Source: a virus. From it: 64,000 bases of DNA. Location of the stretch: positions 1 to 64,000 of IMG/VR virus record IMGVR_UViG_3300025707_000006; one strand, given 5' to 3'. Each line of letters opens with the position of its first letter. Position 1 is the stretch's first letter. Shown piece by piece: positions 32,950 through 41,300 of this stretch. Position numbers and translations under genes: made by a program. The notes under the pieces were generated by a model, which saw only the letters and a program-made list of their open reading frames with translations, searched no databases and was not told the origin of the DNA.

Positions 32950-33996
32950 TTACCCCCTGTTTAGATATGAAGAAGCAACACGACTAGCCCTGCGTTTATT
33001 GATGTCTCTTAATACGAGATCGACCACGCTTAGTTGAGCCGATGGTTTGACATTGGGCAACAGACCTGCAATCTCAATCGCTAACTCTTTTCTCGACAAC
33101 CCGCTTTGAGCGAGGTTTAAGATTTGAGATACCTGTTCATCTGAAACATCTGTCTCTGACTGCAAGCAAGGCAGTAAGGAAGCCATTTTAGAGGTTGTTG
33201 AGGGTAAGTGTCTGATGATCTCTGGGAATGTGGAGATACCTTTACAAGTACGGATTAAGTCAGCCCCCTCAAACAAGAACGCAGTACATTCTCCTTGAGC
33301 GTTCTTTTCAAAATCAAGGGAATACTGTCCAACACCTGGAACTGAGACTTTGTAAACAAGATATATCCCGTCCACATCTGCTTTACATGACCACTTATCA
33401 AGCATGGTCATGTAGCCTAAGTGCTTCACACTTGATACGATCTCTTTTACAGAGCTTACAAAGTCATCTCTAGTAGCCATGATTTGTCTCCCATCTTCTG
33501 TTATTTCACGCTCAATCATAAGAGCAGGTCTGCGAACTAAGTAGTTAGGCCACTTCTCGTACCACTTAGCATAGAAGTCATCTTCGGAGACTTCACGAGT
33601 GGTCTTGTCGGGGTTGGGTAGATTCGGGTCAGCCACATGAACTACATAGCTTCCTTTTTCACCTGTAACATCAAAGATCAAACTAGCATGACTCCAATCC
33701 CTACCTTCGGGATTCCATGCAATAAGTACAGGCTTACCCTCATCTGTCCACGCTTTTACTTGGGTCAAAGTAGCTGGTGTAGTGAGGGTAGCTCGACACC
33801 CAAAATACTGAGCACAAGCTAAGACTTCTTCCCACCTAGCCCCTTGCATAGGTTTTGCACCAATCACTTGATTGACTTGATCCTCGTTGCACTTAACGCC
33901 AACAGCATTTAGAGCCATACAGGTGGAGGTCGCCACACAACTAAACTGTGAACGCTGTCGTATTGGGCTCACATCTGCTTTTGCTGATCTTCTCAT
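32950..33996 (-). CDS. C39-like cysteine peptidase with C-terminal tag B
   Basis: 348 residues. The N-terminal 165 residues match a papain-fold C39 peptidase: RQRSQFSCVATSTCMAL with Cys20, DWSHASLIFDV with His103 and HVADPN with Asp123 form the catalytic triad. The C-terminus ends RRASRVASSYLNRG, a tag B motif at the extreme end. The first residues MRRSAKADVS recall tag A. C39 peptidases cut after double-Gly leaders in bacteriocin export; here a virion-maturation or lysis role is more likely. Two bases separate it from the zincin gene. Confidence 0.75.
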   Translation of the reverse strand: MRRSAKADVSPIRQRSQFSCVATSTCMALNAVGVKCNEDQVNQVIGAKPMQGARWEEVLACAQYFGCRATLTTPATLTQVKAWTDEGKPVLIAWNPEGRDWSHASLIFDVTGEKGSYVVHVADPNLPNPDKTTREVSEDDFYAKWYEKWPNYLVRRPALMIEREITEDGRQIMATRDDFVSSVKEIVSSVKHLGYMTMLDKWSCKADVDGIYLVYKVSVPGVGQYSLDFEKNAQGECTAFLFEGADLIRTCKGISTFPEIIRHLPSTTSKMASLLPCLQSETDVSDEQVSQILNLAQSGLSRKELAIEIAGLLPNVKPSAQLSVVDLVLRDINKRRASRVASSYLNRG

Positions 33997-34033
33997 GATA
34001 GGTATCCCTTTCTATTGTTAGAAAAGGCACACC

Positions 34034-34048
34034 TATAAAGAGACTACA
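34034..34048 (-). promoter_or_regulatory. Class I promoter, C39 peptidase operon
   Basis: Gene-sense TGTAGTCTCTTTATA, 38 bases before the ATG. Confidence 0.6.
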
Positions 34049-34059
34049 AATCTACTGTC

Positions 34060-34821
34060 TTATCTTCTCTTAAACTTCGCTTTATTGAGGTGAATCTGAA
34101 TGTGTCCTTTTTCTCCTATACCAATATCATAGTCCTTATCGTAGCCCGATTTGAGCTTTTGAAATATGGGGTACTTTCTTGTTAGGAGTTTATTAAGATC
34201 ATTGGTTAGAGGTCCAGCCCACTCATCCCACCAACCTTCTTCATCCCAACCTTCTGGATCACAGTCATCATCCCAATCCTCATCACAGTCATAATTCTCT
34301 CCAACATAATGGTCGAGTCTATGTCTATTCATAGGTTCTATCCATAGGAACCAGGTATCTCCATCGTCACTTAGATCCATACCACTCATACGACTGCCAT
34401 TCGGGGTCCTTGATCTAATCAAGAAATCGTATACCTCTTGAGCTGTCGGTAGTTGTTCTTCAACTGTAGGTCGAGATCGAGGTGTTGATCTAGTAGGTGT
34501 TGGTTGTCGAACAGCTCTTGCACTTGGAACAGAGGGTTGTCTACCTGTTGGGTTGGATCTAAATGAGTCAGCCAAGTCAGATGCGTTGTTTCTGTGCATC
34601 ATCTTTCTGATGTTTTTTAGATCACGATCACTAAGATCTCCACCGTCTTTGAGGATCTGAAGGTATCCTCCAAGTTCAATGACCATTCTCGTGTCAGTTC
34701 GGTTTTGAGCTATGAAACCCCTAAGAACTTCATAAGCCTCTGTCTTAGTAGTCGCTTGTTTTTCAAGCCTTGCAATCCTCATCTCAAGACTTCTGATTAT
34801 TTCTGAGGCTGATCTTCTCAT
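34060..34821 (-). CDS. Tag A protein with acidic C-terminal domain
   Basis: 253 residues. The tag has Met for Ser at position 14 (NLEMR-type). A helical segment follows, then a Pro/Arg/Ser/Thr linker (about 95-120). The C-terminal domain contains the very acidic run YDCDEDWDDDCDPEGWDEEG, then WWDEWAGPLTNDLNKLL. The acidic loop could bind divalent metal. Function unknown. Promoter at 34859 and standard leader upstream. Confidence 0.6.
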   Translation of the reverse strand: MRRSASEIIRSLEMRIARLEKQATTKTEAYEVLRGFIAQNRTDTRMVIELGGYLQILKDGGDLSDRDLKNIRKMMHRNNASDLADSFRSNPTGRQPSVPSARAVRQPTPTRSTPRSRPTVEEQLPTAQEVYDFLIRSRTPNGSRMSGMDLSDDGDTWFLWIEPMNRHRLDHYVGENYDCDEDWDDDCDPEGWDEEGWWDEWAGPLTNDLNKLLTRKYPIFQKLKSGYDKDYDIGIGEKGHIQIHLNKAKFKRR

Positions 34822-34858
34822 AAGTGTTCTCCATTGATTTAGGTTAGTTAAGATCTAG

Positions 34859-34873
34859 TATAATGAAACTATT
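34859..34873 (-). promoter_or_regulatory. Class I promoter, tag A gene 34060
   Basis: Gene-sense AATAGTTTCATTATA. It overlaps the stop region of the upstream tag A gene (34872). Confidence 0.6.
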
Positions 34874-35774
34874 AAAAGCGATCTCTATCAAAAGAATCGC
34901 TATCAAAGTCTGCAATCACATCATATTCAATTTGAGCAACGACAATAACAGTTAAATATCTGTCATCATCTCGAAAGATGTCTCTAACTTCATAATCATA
35001 CTCGATCACTTCGATTTGAGAGATGTTATGATAGCTAGGGAGTCTCTGTTTTATCTCATATTCAACTTCACCAAAAGCTAAGTCAATTTCTTCTGATCCC
35101 ATATTTCTCAAGATGTTGTTCTCAATGTTCTTAGTGAGAGCATCACACAAGATTTTAGTAGATTTATCTTCTGGAGGATAGAAGTCATCTAAGTTCATCT
35201 TAGCTAGTTTCTCAAGGTCTTTTAAGTCAACTTTGAGCTTCATCTTGGTCTTTGATCCTACGACACCCGAAACTGTGTCCAATTCGGGATAAGCTGGATT
35301 GCTAGGGTGTAGCATAGAGTTTGATTCAACTTCGATCTCACCTTTCATAAGTTTTTCATTCTTATTGATGACTTCACCATCAAGAATAGAAGCAGACAAA
35401 GCATGGAGGAAATGATTTGCTTGTCGATCAGAAACACCTGGCATCATTGCTTGAACAGACTTTAATCCTGTACCTGCTTGTTTCAGACTCGCATTACGAT
35501 AACTCGATGTTATCCGATCTGCATCACGATCTGACAGATACATATCTGTATCCCGATCATAATACTTGCCTGCTTTCGGGTCGTAGTAAAGAACTTCACC
35601 ACCTTTAAACATGAAAGGCCCTTCAAGACCTTGATTGGAAAGATCTGTGTACCGATCACGATCAAGACGGGGCAGACGATGTTTAGCCATCATTTCTTCA
35701 TGGTGTCTCTTTGCAGAGGATCTCTTCTCAAGGTTCGCAATACGCACCTCAAGATTTCTGATTGTATCTTTCAT
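34872..35774 (-). CDS. Diverged tag A protein
   Basis: 300 residues from the ATG at 35774 (AATGGAGATACTA). Its tag is shorter, MKDTIRNLEVRIANLEKRSS, lacking the RRSAS head but keeping the helix. An Asp/Arg/Tyr-rich region (GGEVLYYDPKAGKYYDRDTD) follows; the C-terminal 160 residues are alpha/beta (LKVDLKDLEKLAKMNLDDFY). The ending DFDSDSFDRDRF is acidic. Not recognised otherwise. Confidence 0.55.
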   Translation of the reverse strand: MKDTIRNLEVRIANLEKRSSAKRHHEEMMAKHRLPRLDRDRYTDLSNQGLEGPFMFKGGEVLYYDPKAGKYYDRDTDMYLSDRDADRITSSYRNASLKQAGTGLKSVQAMMPGVSDRQANHFLHALSASILDGEVINKNEKLMKGEIEVESNSMLHPSNPAYPELDTVSGVVGSKTKMKLKVDLKDLEKLAKMNLDDFYPPEDKSTKILCDALTKNIENNILRNMGSEEIDLAFGEVEYEIKQRLPSYHNISQIEVIEYDYEVRDIFRDDDRYLTVIVVAQIEYDVIADFDSDSFDRDRF

Positions 35775-35808
35775 TAGTATCTCCATTTATTTGGTAGGGT
35801 TAATGATC

Positions 35809-35823
35809 TAAAATTTGACTATC
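35809..35823 (-). promoter_or_regulatory. Weak class I promoter, diverged tag A gene
   Basis: Gene-sense GATAGTCAAATTTTA, ten of fifteen matches to the consensus, in the expected place and overlapping the upstream stop. Confidence 0.35.
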
Positions 35824-36934
35824 TAAGAGAGACTGCTTCCATTTTATAAGTCAAATAAGTGATTGCAGGGTATCGACTCGCTGTCTTACCCTCTACCATC
35901 TCATCATATTCGTCAGTATTAACCACCCAGCGATACATCGCTTTCTCTAAGAGAGCTAAAAACCCTGTTATGATGAGTGGTGCAAAACTACCTATGTTTT
36001 GTTTTAGATAATCCTTAACCTGATCTGCATTTAAACTGATCGGTTGGTATTGAGATATTGGAGTCTCTATCGTTGTATGCTCAATTTGAAGGAAGTTATT
36101 ATCTGAAGCAGGGATAGCGTCTAATGTAAGATCTCCTTTTGACATTGCTACTTCCATTTTTTTAGCAAGGTCTTGGGCTTCTTCTATCGTGGGGAGCTGT
36201 GTGGTCGGAGGAACTTCTTGAACAATACGAACCCTTGTATTTTGACTCAAAGCGGTATACTCAGTCATATCTGCTAAAGTGGTTCTTAACCCAGAGGCTT
36301 GGACAATCAAACGAGCTAACATCACAATGATCGTGGTCACTACTGTGCCTTTTAAAGCCATTATCCCCACTACCCCTATGAGAGATGTGAAAAAACGATA
36401 AAGTACCTTAGAATACCTTTTAAGAGCGTTCATGAATATCTTAAAGCTATCCCCTTCACTAATCTTCTTAGGGTTAAGGATATGCTTAAAGTCTGAATAC
36501 CATGAAAGGTATGCACTTTTCATCCTCGTTTGGTTTTCGCCCACATACTTTTTAACAAGGTCTTTTAAAGGAATCTTTTTATCCTCTGCCTTACCCCCTG
36601 TGAAGATAGATTTCAAAGGGTCTGAAGGATTAAAGGAAACGATCTTAGGTAAGCCAGCTCTTGTGGTTGTCACACCTGCCATAGCTCTAAAAATCCTTGA
36701 ACCCAACAACGCCCCTAAAGAGTCGTTAATCTTGGATTTATTTCCCTCAACTTCAAGATTGACCGTATTGTATATGTCAGCAAATCCATTGATGATCTTC
36801 TTAACAATGTTCTTAGGGATATTAACAAGACCTTTAAATGTACTTGAAATATCATCTATGAACCCTGCTTGACGCTCTAAGTTTGCGACTCTAATTTCAA
36901 GCTCTCTTATGGTTTCACTGGCAGATCTTCTCAT
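35819..36934 (-). CDS. Tag A membrane protein
   Basis: 371 residues. Tag MRRSASETIRELEIRVANLE is followed by helical segments. A strong membrane region lies near 180-215 (FFTSLIGVVGIMALKGTVVT, then TIIVMLARLIVQASG) and another near 325-345 (SFAPLIITGFLALLEKAMY). So a tag A protein can be membrane-embedded. The end, KTASRYPAITYLTYKMEA, resembles tag B. It could be delivered to the envelope at infection; that is inference. Confidence 0.6.
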   Translation of the reverse strand: MRRSASETIRELEIRVANLERQAGFIDDISSTFKGLVNIPKNIVKKIINGFADIYNTVNLEVEGNKSKINDSLGALLGSRIFRAMAGVTTTRAGLPKIVSFNPSDPLKSIFTGGKAEDKKIPLKDLVKKYVGENQTRMKSAYLSWYSDFKHILNPKKISEGDSFKIFMNALKRYSKVLYRFFTSLIGVVGIMALKGTVVTTIIVMLARLIVQASGLRTTLADMTEYTALSQNTRVRIVQEVPPTTQLPTIEEAQDLAKKMEVAMSKGDLTLDAIPASDNNFLQIEHTTIETPISQYQPISLNADQVKDYLKQNIGSFAPLIITGFLALLEKAMYRWVVNTDEYDEMVEGKTASRYPAITYLTYKMEAVSLR

Positions 36935-36982
36935 AAGATTTCTCCATTTGATTTAAGGTTAATGAGATCACTTATGAGAACC

Positions 36983-36997
36983 TATAAAGAGATTACA
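36983..36997 (-). promoter_or_regulatory. Class I promoter, tag A membrane gene
   Basis: Gene-sense TGTAATCTCTTTATA, 49 bases before the ATG. It overlaps the stop of the acetyltransferase-like gene. Confidence 0.6.
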
Positions 36998-37427
36998 AAT
37001 CTATCACCACACAAAGACCAGAGCTAGGGTACTTCCTTTTAAGAGAATCCCACACCCTCATGGCTTGGTCGCTAGTAGAACCCGATATGCTACATTTTTC
37101 GGGTATGATGACAAAGGGTTTCCTCACCCTTTTCGACCAACCCTCTATGAGCCTTTGATAAATCTCTGACCCGATTCTCTTGCCATGATAGTCTTTACTA
37201 AGACTAACCACAGTTACTTCAAGAATTCGTATCTCCTCACCCTCCATGACTTGAGGGTATTCATAACTGATGTCAATGAGGTCATCAGAACAGTGGTAGG
37301 TATGTACTACTTCCATCATAGAGATAGAGTCTCCATAAGCCCTAGCAAGCCCGATGACATTACCTTGATCTTTAACCTCTACAAAAACAGAGGTTGGTGT
37401 GGTTTTGACAGAGAACTCTAACATCAT
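36993..37427 (-). CDS. GNAT-type acetyltransferase-like protein
   Basis: 144 residues. RILEVTVVSLSKDYHGKRIG followed by SEIYQRLIEGW matches the beta4-alpha3 acetyl-CoA-binding part of GNAT enzymes (V-x-x-x-x-x-G-x-x-I-G), and IDISYEYP...EIRI fits the preceding strands. Substrate unknown. It follows the capsid-type gene by one base. The sequence has two consecutive ATGs; the first at 37427 is taken. Confidence 0.6.
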   Translation of the reverse strand: MMLEFSVKTTPTSVFVEVKDQGNVIGLARAYGDSISMMEVVHTYHCSDDLIDISYEYPQVMEGEEIRILEVTVVSLSKDYHGKRIGSEIYQRLIEGWSKRVRKPFVIIPEKCSISGSTSDQAMRVWDSLKRKYPSSGLCVVIDL

Positions 37428-37428
37428 C

Positions 37429-37989
37429 TTAGTATTTGAGATCTAGTCCGAGTTTGCCATCCGTACCTGGTACTTTACAGCAGATACCTACGACTGTTGG
37501 GTCAACACCTAAATTGGCGTTAAGATTAGCGTCTGGGTCATTACATAACAACCCATTTTCGCTTATTTTGAGAGGGTCATTAAGGTTATATGTAATAGGG
37601 CCAGCGTTGCGAACGCCATTAACTGCTAAGGCTGTTGTTTCAAACTCTTTGAACAGAACTCTAGCACCCCCATTAATGAGAGTCAGAACAGCCGCACCCG
37701 AAGCTGAAGCTAATGCACCCGTGTTCTGATAGGATGTGAAGTTTCTGTATGTGGATTGTCTAGCGTCAGCGTAGTTTTCTGATCCATAGAGAACGAAACC
37801 CGCTACATATTGACCATTGGATTTTTCAACGGTAAATTCAGCCACGCTATTTTCGTTTTCTACATAGTGAACCCAAGTGCCACCTTTCCAACCTGTTTGA
37901 CGCATGATCTGTCCTGCGGTGCAAGGTGTTTTATCGCCATTTTTTAAGACATCAATGTCATCCATAGTTAAATTAAGATCTATTGACAT
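37429..37989 (-). CDS. Probable head decoration / virion surface protein
   Basis: 186 residues, no signal peptide, beta-rich, Gly/Asn/Ala-rich. TAGQIMRQTGWKGGTWVHYV, SENYADARQSTYRNFTSYQN and NDPLKISENGLLCNDPDAN followed by VVGICCKVPG resemble a conserved structural protein of large marine phages that I associate with capsid decoration. The assignment is by sequence memory. It overlaps the coiled-coil gene upstream by one base and should be highly expressed from the class I promoter at 38526. Confidence 0.5.
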   Translation of the reverse strand: MSIDLNLTMDDIDVLKNGDKTPCTAGQIMRQTGWKGGTWVHYVENENSVAEFTVEKSNGQYVAGFVLYGSENYADARQSTYRNFTSYQNTGALASASGAAVLTLINGGARVLFKEFETTALAVNGVRNAGPITYNLNDPLKISENGLLCNDPDANLNANLGVDPTVVGICCKVPGTDGKLGLDLKY

Positions 37990-38492
37990 TAGACTTCACC
38001 TTTGTCTTTTTTATCTTGTAAGACCTTCTTGACTGCTTTAGCCATTTCTTTCTTGTCTAAGTGTCTTTCAACAACCTTCTTTACAAGATCCTTTTTCACC
38101 TCAGATTTGGTCTGTACTTTGGGTGTAGGGGGTTTAGCTTTAGCTAACTCATCAAATGAATTAGGTACACCCTTAATCGGTTCTTCTGTTTTCACAATGA
38201 ACTGATTGAGGGTACTGAACTCTTTACCTCCAGGTCTCTTGACGATCTCATCGGGAGGAGGGGGTGCAATCACAGATTCGCTTTGGATGAGATCGTCATC
38301 TTTTTTCATCTCACCCGACTGTATCGCTTTTTCGGCTGTGTCTACTTTGTTTGTGATAGCTTTCGACTCTGCTAAGTTCCTCACTGATCTTTTGGTTGGG
38401 TTGTCAAAGAAAACAGACTCGGCTGACTGTGCCTGTTCAAGCTCTGCTACTCTCCTCATCAATGAGGCTATTTTATATCTAAGATTGCTCAT
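37989..38492 (-). CDS. Coiled-coil virion-type protein
   Basis: 167 residues. The N-terminus LRYKIASLMRRVAELEQAQS is an amphipathic helix resembling both tag types (R-I-A-x-L-E). The middle is a Pro/Lys/Glu-rich disordered stretch and the end is a basic helix (KKVVERHLDKKEMAKAVKKV). It is co-translated with the decoration-type gene. A scaffold or internal head protein would fit; not proven. Confidence 0.5.
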   Translation of the reverse strand: MSNLRYKIASLMRRVAELEQAQSAESVFFDNPTKRSVRNLAESKAITNKVDTAEKAIQSGEMKKDDDLIQSESVIAPPPPDEIVKRPGGKEFSTLNQFIVKTEEPIKGVPNSFDELAKAKPPTPKVQTKSEVKKDLVKKVVERHLDKKEMAKAVKKVLQDKKDKGEV

Positions 38493-38525
38493 ACTAAACT
38501 CCTTGAGGCTTTAGTGTACGCAATT

Positions 38526-38540
38526 TATAAATAAACTATT
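38526..38540 (-). promoter_or_regulatory. Class I promoter, decoration operon
   Basis: Gene-sense AATAGTTTATTTATA, the exact consensus, 34 bases before the ATG. Confidence 0.7.
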
Positions 38541-38545
38541 ACTTT

Positions 38546-38674
38546 TTACCTATAGCGTGGGGAATCAAAACTTTTTAGATTCAACTCTATTTCCTGTTTA
38601 GGGGCTAAGTTAGGGTCTTGAGTAAACTCGTGCCACAGGTTGATCTTGACCCATGTCGGGTATATGATTAAGGG
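38546..38674 (-). other. Open stretch without a start, possible gene remnant
   Basis: 42 codons open on the - strand, reading TWVKINLWHEFTQDP, then KQEIELNLKSFDSPRYR and a stop. The amino-acid composition looks protein-like, but no ATG, GTG or TTG with a ribosome-binding site exists in frame. It may be the worn 3' end of a lost gene. Apart from this and the promoter, the gap 38493-38693 shows nothing. Confidence 0.25.
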
Positions 38675-38693
38675 TCATACGGTATTCGACAGG

Positions 38694-39320
38694 CTAGAGG
38701 GTGCTACGAAGCCTAATGTTCGCTCGAATATCCCAGTAGGCTTTAGAGATCTCCATTTGAGCCTCATACTCCTCTTGGGTCATGGAGGTCTCTGTGCCAC
38801 CACTCAAGTTGTTGTAGTTAGCGTGTAGAGCGTTAGGGGTGATGGGAGGTGCTTCCATATTGTCGTCCTCACTTGCGTTGATGCTCACAAGTTCCCAGTT
38901 ATCGGGAGACAACTCCATGATATTATCTCCATCTTGGGCGAGAGCCACACTATTATAAAACACCAAGTCCACAACCTTTGCGACAGGCTTAAAAGAACGC
39001 ACTACCTCCCGAAAGGGTCGGGGATCTTCCCCCTCGACTCGACTGCGAAACCCCTCGATCACTTGCTCTCCCTCTCTGATGAGAGTGATGGCACTGAAGA
39101 ACTGATCCATTACTTGCTCCTCTGTAAGACGAGCGAGGATCACTCGTCCACCTTGATTATAAGAGGCAGGCTTGTAGCCTTCGGACAAGTTCTCCTCCTC
39201 GACCTTGTGGAGAAGGAGAGCGACCTCCTCAAAACTGAGGCTTGAGTGAGAGTAAGGACTCTCAGCTGTTTGGCGTTGGCAGAAAGGATTTACTGTAGCT
39301 GAGTTGATTGTGATGTTCAT
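38694..39320 (-). CDS. Hypothetical protein under a class II promoter
   Basis: 208 residues, acidic, not recognised. LSFEEVALLLHKVEEENLSE is a likely helix; GGRVILARLTEEQVMDQFFS and FRSRVEGEDPRPFREVVRSF follow. No signal peptide or membrane helix. The ATG has AAAGGGAGAACAAG and a leader containing ATCATCATCAACC, close to the class II leader. Class II genes are mostly small accessory proteins, so an early or host-takeover role is possible. Confidence 0.45.
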   Translation of the reverse strand: MNITINSATVNPFCQRQTAESPYSHSSLSFEEVALLLHKVEEENLSEGYKPASYNQGGRVILARLTEEQVMDQFFSAITLIREGEQVIEGFRSRVEGEDPRPFREVVRSFKPVAKVVDLVFYNSVALAQDGDNIMELSPDNWELVSINASEDDNMEAPPITPNALHANYNNLSGGTETSMTQEEYEAQMEISKAYWDIRANIRLRSTL

Positions 39321-39364
39321 CTTGTTCTCCCTTTCGTGGAGTTTGGTTGATGATGATGTTTTGT

Positions 39365-39382
39365 AATAAATAAAGGGTTACG
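39365..39382 (-). promoter_or_regulatory. Class II promoter, gene 38694
   Basis: Gene-sense CGTAACCCTTTATTTATT, 44 bases before the ATG. Two mismatches to GTAACCCCTTATCTAT. Confidence 0.55.
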
Positions 39383-39403
39383 ACTTAGGACAACAACTTA
39401 GTT

Positions 39404-39568
39404 TTAGCCTAGCTCGTTCTCTTCAATCTCATGCTGAATCTCACATTGTGTGAAGCCGATAATCTCATTACGAGCCTTCTCTCGCATCTCTGCTATAGTG
39501 AAAGATTCACGAGTATGGAAAAGGAAAAGTCTTACTAGTGCGTTTATCTGTGTGATTGTGTATGTCAT
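39404..39568 (-). CDS. 54-residue acidic peptide
   Basis: MTYTITQINALVRLFLFHTR, then an Arg/Glu helix and an acidic end (HEIEENELG). A class II promoter lies at 39629, and the leader has CAATGGAGAACCCT before the ATG. Not recognised. The codon pattern, promoter and ribosome-binding site support a real gene although it is short. Confidence 0.5.
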   Translation of the reverse strand: MTYTITQINALVRLFLFHTRESFTIAEMREKARNEIIGFTQCEIQHEIEENELG

Positions 39569-39628
39569 AGGGTTCTCCATTGGGAGTAAGTTATTGAGGA
39601 GTGAATGTCAGCCCCTCTACACAACACT

Positions 39629-39646
39629 AATAAATAAGGGGTTACG
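39629..39646 (-). promoter_or_regulatory. Class II promoter, gene 39404
   Basis: Gene-sense CGTAACCCCTTATTTATT. It is divergent from the + strand copy at 39720; the 70 bases between them hold no gene. Confidence 0.6.
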
Positions 39647-39719
39647 GTTTGGTTTTTATTAAGTAAATCAAACACTTATGTCTGAAGATGGTTCTTACAG
39701 TTTGGGTTCAACAGATAAG

Positions 39720-39736
39720 CGTAACCCCTTATCTAT
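39720..39736 (+). promoter_or_regulatory. Class II promoter, transglycosylase
   Basis: CGTAACCCCTTATCTAT, the consensus, 50 bases before the ATG. The leader ends CCAATGGAGAACCAAC. Confidence 0.65.
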
Positions 39737-39786
39737 GTACCTAACATAAGGGCAACCAAGCCCAACACTCCCAATGGAGAACCAAC

Positions 39787-40422
39787 ATGGACGCAACAAC
39801 AATCCTTTATATAATCCTTAGTCTGCTTCGTGCAGACAACGCAACGAACTTGGACACCCCAGTGGTTCACAATCACTTGGTCGAGGTGAGCCAATCGATT
39901 GAAGCTCACGCTTCACGCACAGTACCTGCTGTGAGACTTATCTCGTTAGCATATAACGAGAGTCGCTTCGGCTATCGCCATGTTCAAAAGGGTAAGTACC
40001 CTAAGTCAAGTTGGGGTGCTTGCGGTATATACCAACAAGTAGTGAAATACAGCAAGATTAAAACTACCTGTAAGAAACTAGGGACTGATGTTGATCATGC
40101 GACACAGGCGGCTGTGGCTTACCTCTCCTACATGATTGATCGTTGGTCAATCCGAGGTAGTAGTCGTATGGACGAGCGTATGTGTCATTATTTCAGTGGT
40201 AATGACTGCGATGACAATAAAGATGGGAAGTTGAACCTTAAAGATGACGCTATGCAATACGCATCACGACATCGTAAGATACGCTTAAAGGCTCATAAAC
40301 TACGCTCTAAGGCTAGTAGGTCTTTGAAACCACGCACTACTACTCGCAGAGCTAGAAAAGCTCGTAAGATCACATTAGAGAGCCTTTTCGCAGGTGTTCG
40401 CAAAAAGTCCCGTGAAGACTAG
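39787..40422 (+). CDS. Lytic transglycosylase (SLT-like)
   Basis: 211 residues. ISLAYNESRFG with catalytic Glu58, followed by SSWGACGIYQQ and AVAYLSYMID, matches the goose-lysozyme/SLT fold that cleaves peptidoglycan glycan strands. Residues 4-15 are weakly hydrophobic but no clear signal peptide is present. The C-terminal 50 residues are strongly basic (RSLKPRTTTRRARKARK), likely wall- or nucleic-acid-binding. The class II promoter sets it apart from the virion genes. A D-x-D-x-D-G loop (DCDDNKDGKL) resembles a calcium-binding EF-hand. Confidence 0.75.
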   Translation: MDATTILYIILSLLRADNATNLDTPVVHNHLVEVSQSIEAHASRTVPAVRLISLAYNESRFGYRHVQKGKYPKSSWGACGIYQQVVKYSKIKTTCKKLGTDVDHATQAAVAYLSYMIDRWSIRGSSRMDERMCHYFSGNDCDDNKDGKLNLKDDAMQYASRHRKIRLKAHKLRSKASRSLKPRTTTRRARKARKITLESLFAGVRKKSRED

Positions 40423-40501
40423 ATATATGACGCAGGTATATTAACTGTTCTTTTGCTTTGGTTTGTAGACTGTTAAGAACCTTAATCTAAAAGGCATGAA
40501 G

Positions 40502-40915
40502 ATGTATACGAAAAAAGTAGGATCACAGAGAGGGATGAAAAAGATTGAGGATTGGTATGGGGTCAATAAGAGCACCCCAGATCAGTGGTTTCATCGTTGG
40601 GAGCAGTTCTTAGTATCGTTAATGTCCGAGTTGGGCTATCAGTGCGTGGGGAATGAGTCTGTAAAAAAGCCGAAGGGGAAGCATTGGTCTAAGACGATGA
40701 AGTTCACCCACTCTAGCCTAGACGATATTATCCTTTACCTTAGTCGTAATCGTAGACAGGAAGGTGGTAGTCTCTGCCTTGTGTATGATACCTACGAAGC
40801 TACTATTGAAACATTAAGTGATGAGGTTATGTCGAGGCAAAAAGTCGGGGGCCAGATCTTAGGTCATATCCGAGAGGGATGGTCTAAGAGCAAAAATGTT
40901 AACCAAGAAGATTAA
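40502..40915 (+). CDS. Hypothetical protein, tandem paralogue 1
   Basis: 137 residues, basic. The ATG at 40502 has AAAGG eight bases upstream; an in-frame ATG two codons earlier is less well spaced. It and the next gene share TKKxxGxRxM, a VNKxTPxxWFxxxExFL block, ELGY and a W-S near the end, so they are tandem duplicates. No function recognised. Confidence 0.5.
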   Translation: MYTKKVGSQRGMKKIEDWYGVNKSTPDQWFHRWEQFLVSLMSELGYQCVGNESVKKPKGKHWSKTMKFTHSSLDDIILYLSRNRRQEGGSLCLVYDTYEATIETLSDEVMSRQKVGGQILGHIREGWSKSKNVNQED

Positions 40916-41300
40916 GGGCAAGAGAGTAATGAGAGTTCTCCCTGTGTGGAGATGCGTCAATAAAACCACCCCTTTTATCTGGTTTGAGAAATATGAAAGG
41001 TTCTTAACTGATCTAGGATATGAGCTTGGTTTTATCTCTATAGAGATCAGTGGAGTACAAACCATAAGCGATAGCTTCTACCTCACGATGACTTTTCGCC
41101 ATATTGAGGGTAAAACTTTTATGTTTATGCTCATGAGGAGCAAACAGTTTTTTGGTGGTGGGATAACACTCAAACAAGACGGTGTGAAAACCGATTTCTT
41201 TATGACTGCTACTCCCTCACATGGGTCATTTCAAGAGTCTAGGACTGACATCGGGAACTGGTTTATTGAGCAGATCCGAGACTCTTGGAGTTTATTCTAG
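40896..41300 (+). CDS. Hypothetical protein, tandem paralogue 2
   Basis: 134 residues, a diverged copy of the preceding gene and overlapping it by 20 bases. It has WRCVNKTTPFIWFEKYERFL and YELGFISIEISG; the C-terminal half is more hydrophobic (FMFMLMRSKQFFGGG). It overlaps the convergent thymidine kinase by nine bases. No function recognised. Confidence 0.5.
   Translation: MLTKKIKGKRVMRVLPVWRCVNKTTPFIWFEKYERFLTDLGYELGFISIEISGVQTISDSFYLTMTFRHIEGKTFMFMLMRSKQFFGGGITLKQDGVKTDFFMTATPSHGSFQESRTDIGNWFIEQIRDSWSLF

Noticed and set aside
40441-40495. A class I promoter before the paralogue pair at 40502
   Set aside because: TTTGTAGACTGTTAAGAA resembles the TGTAG variant only in its first half and lacks TTTATA.
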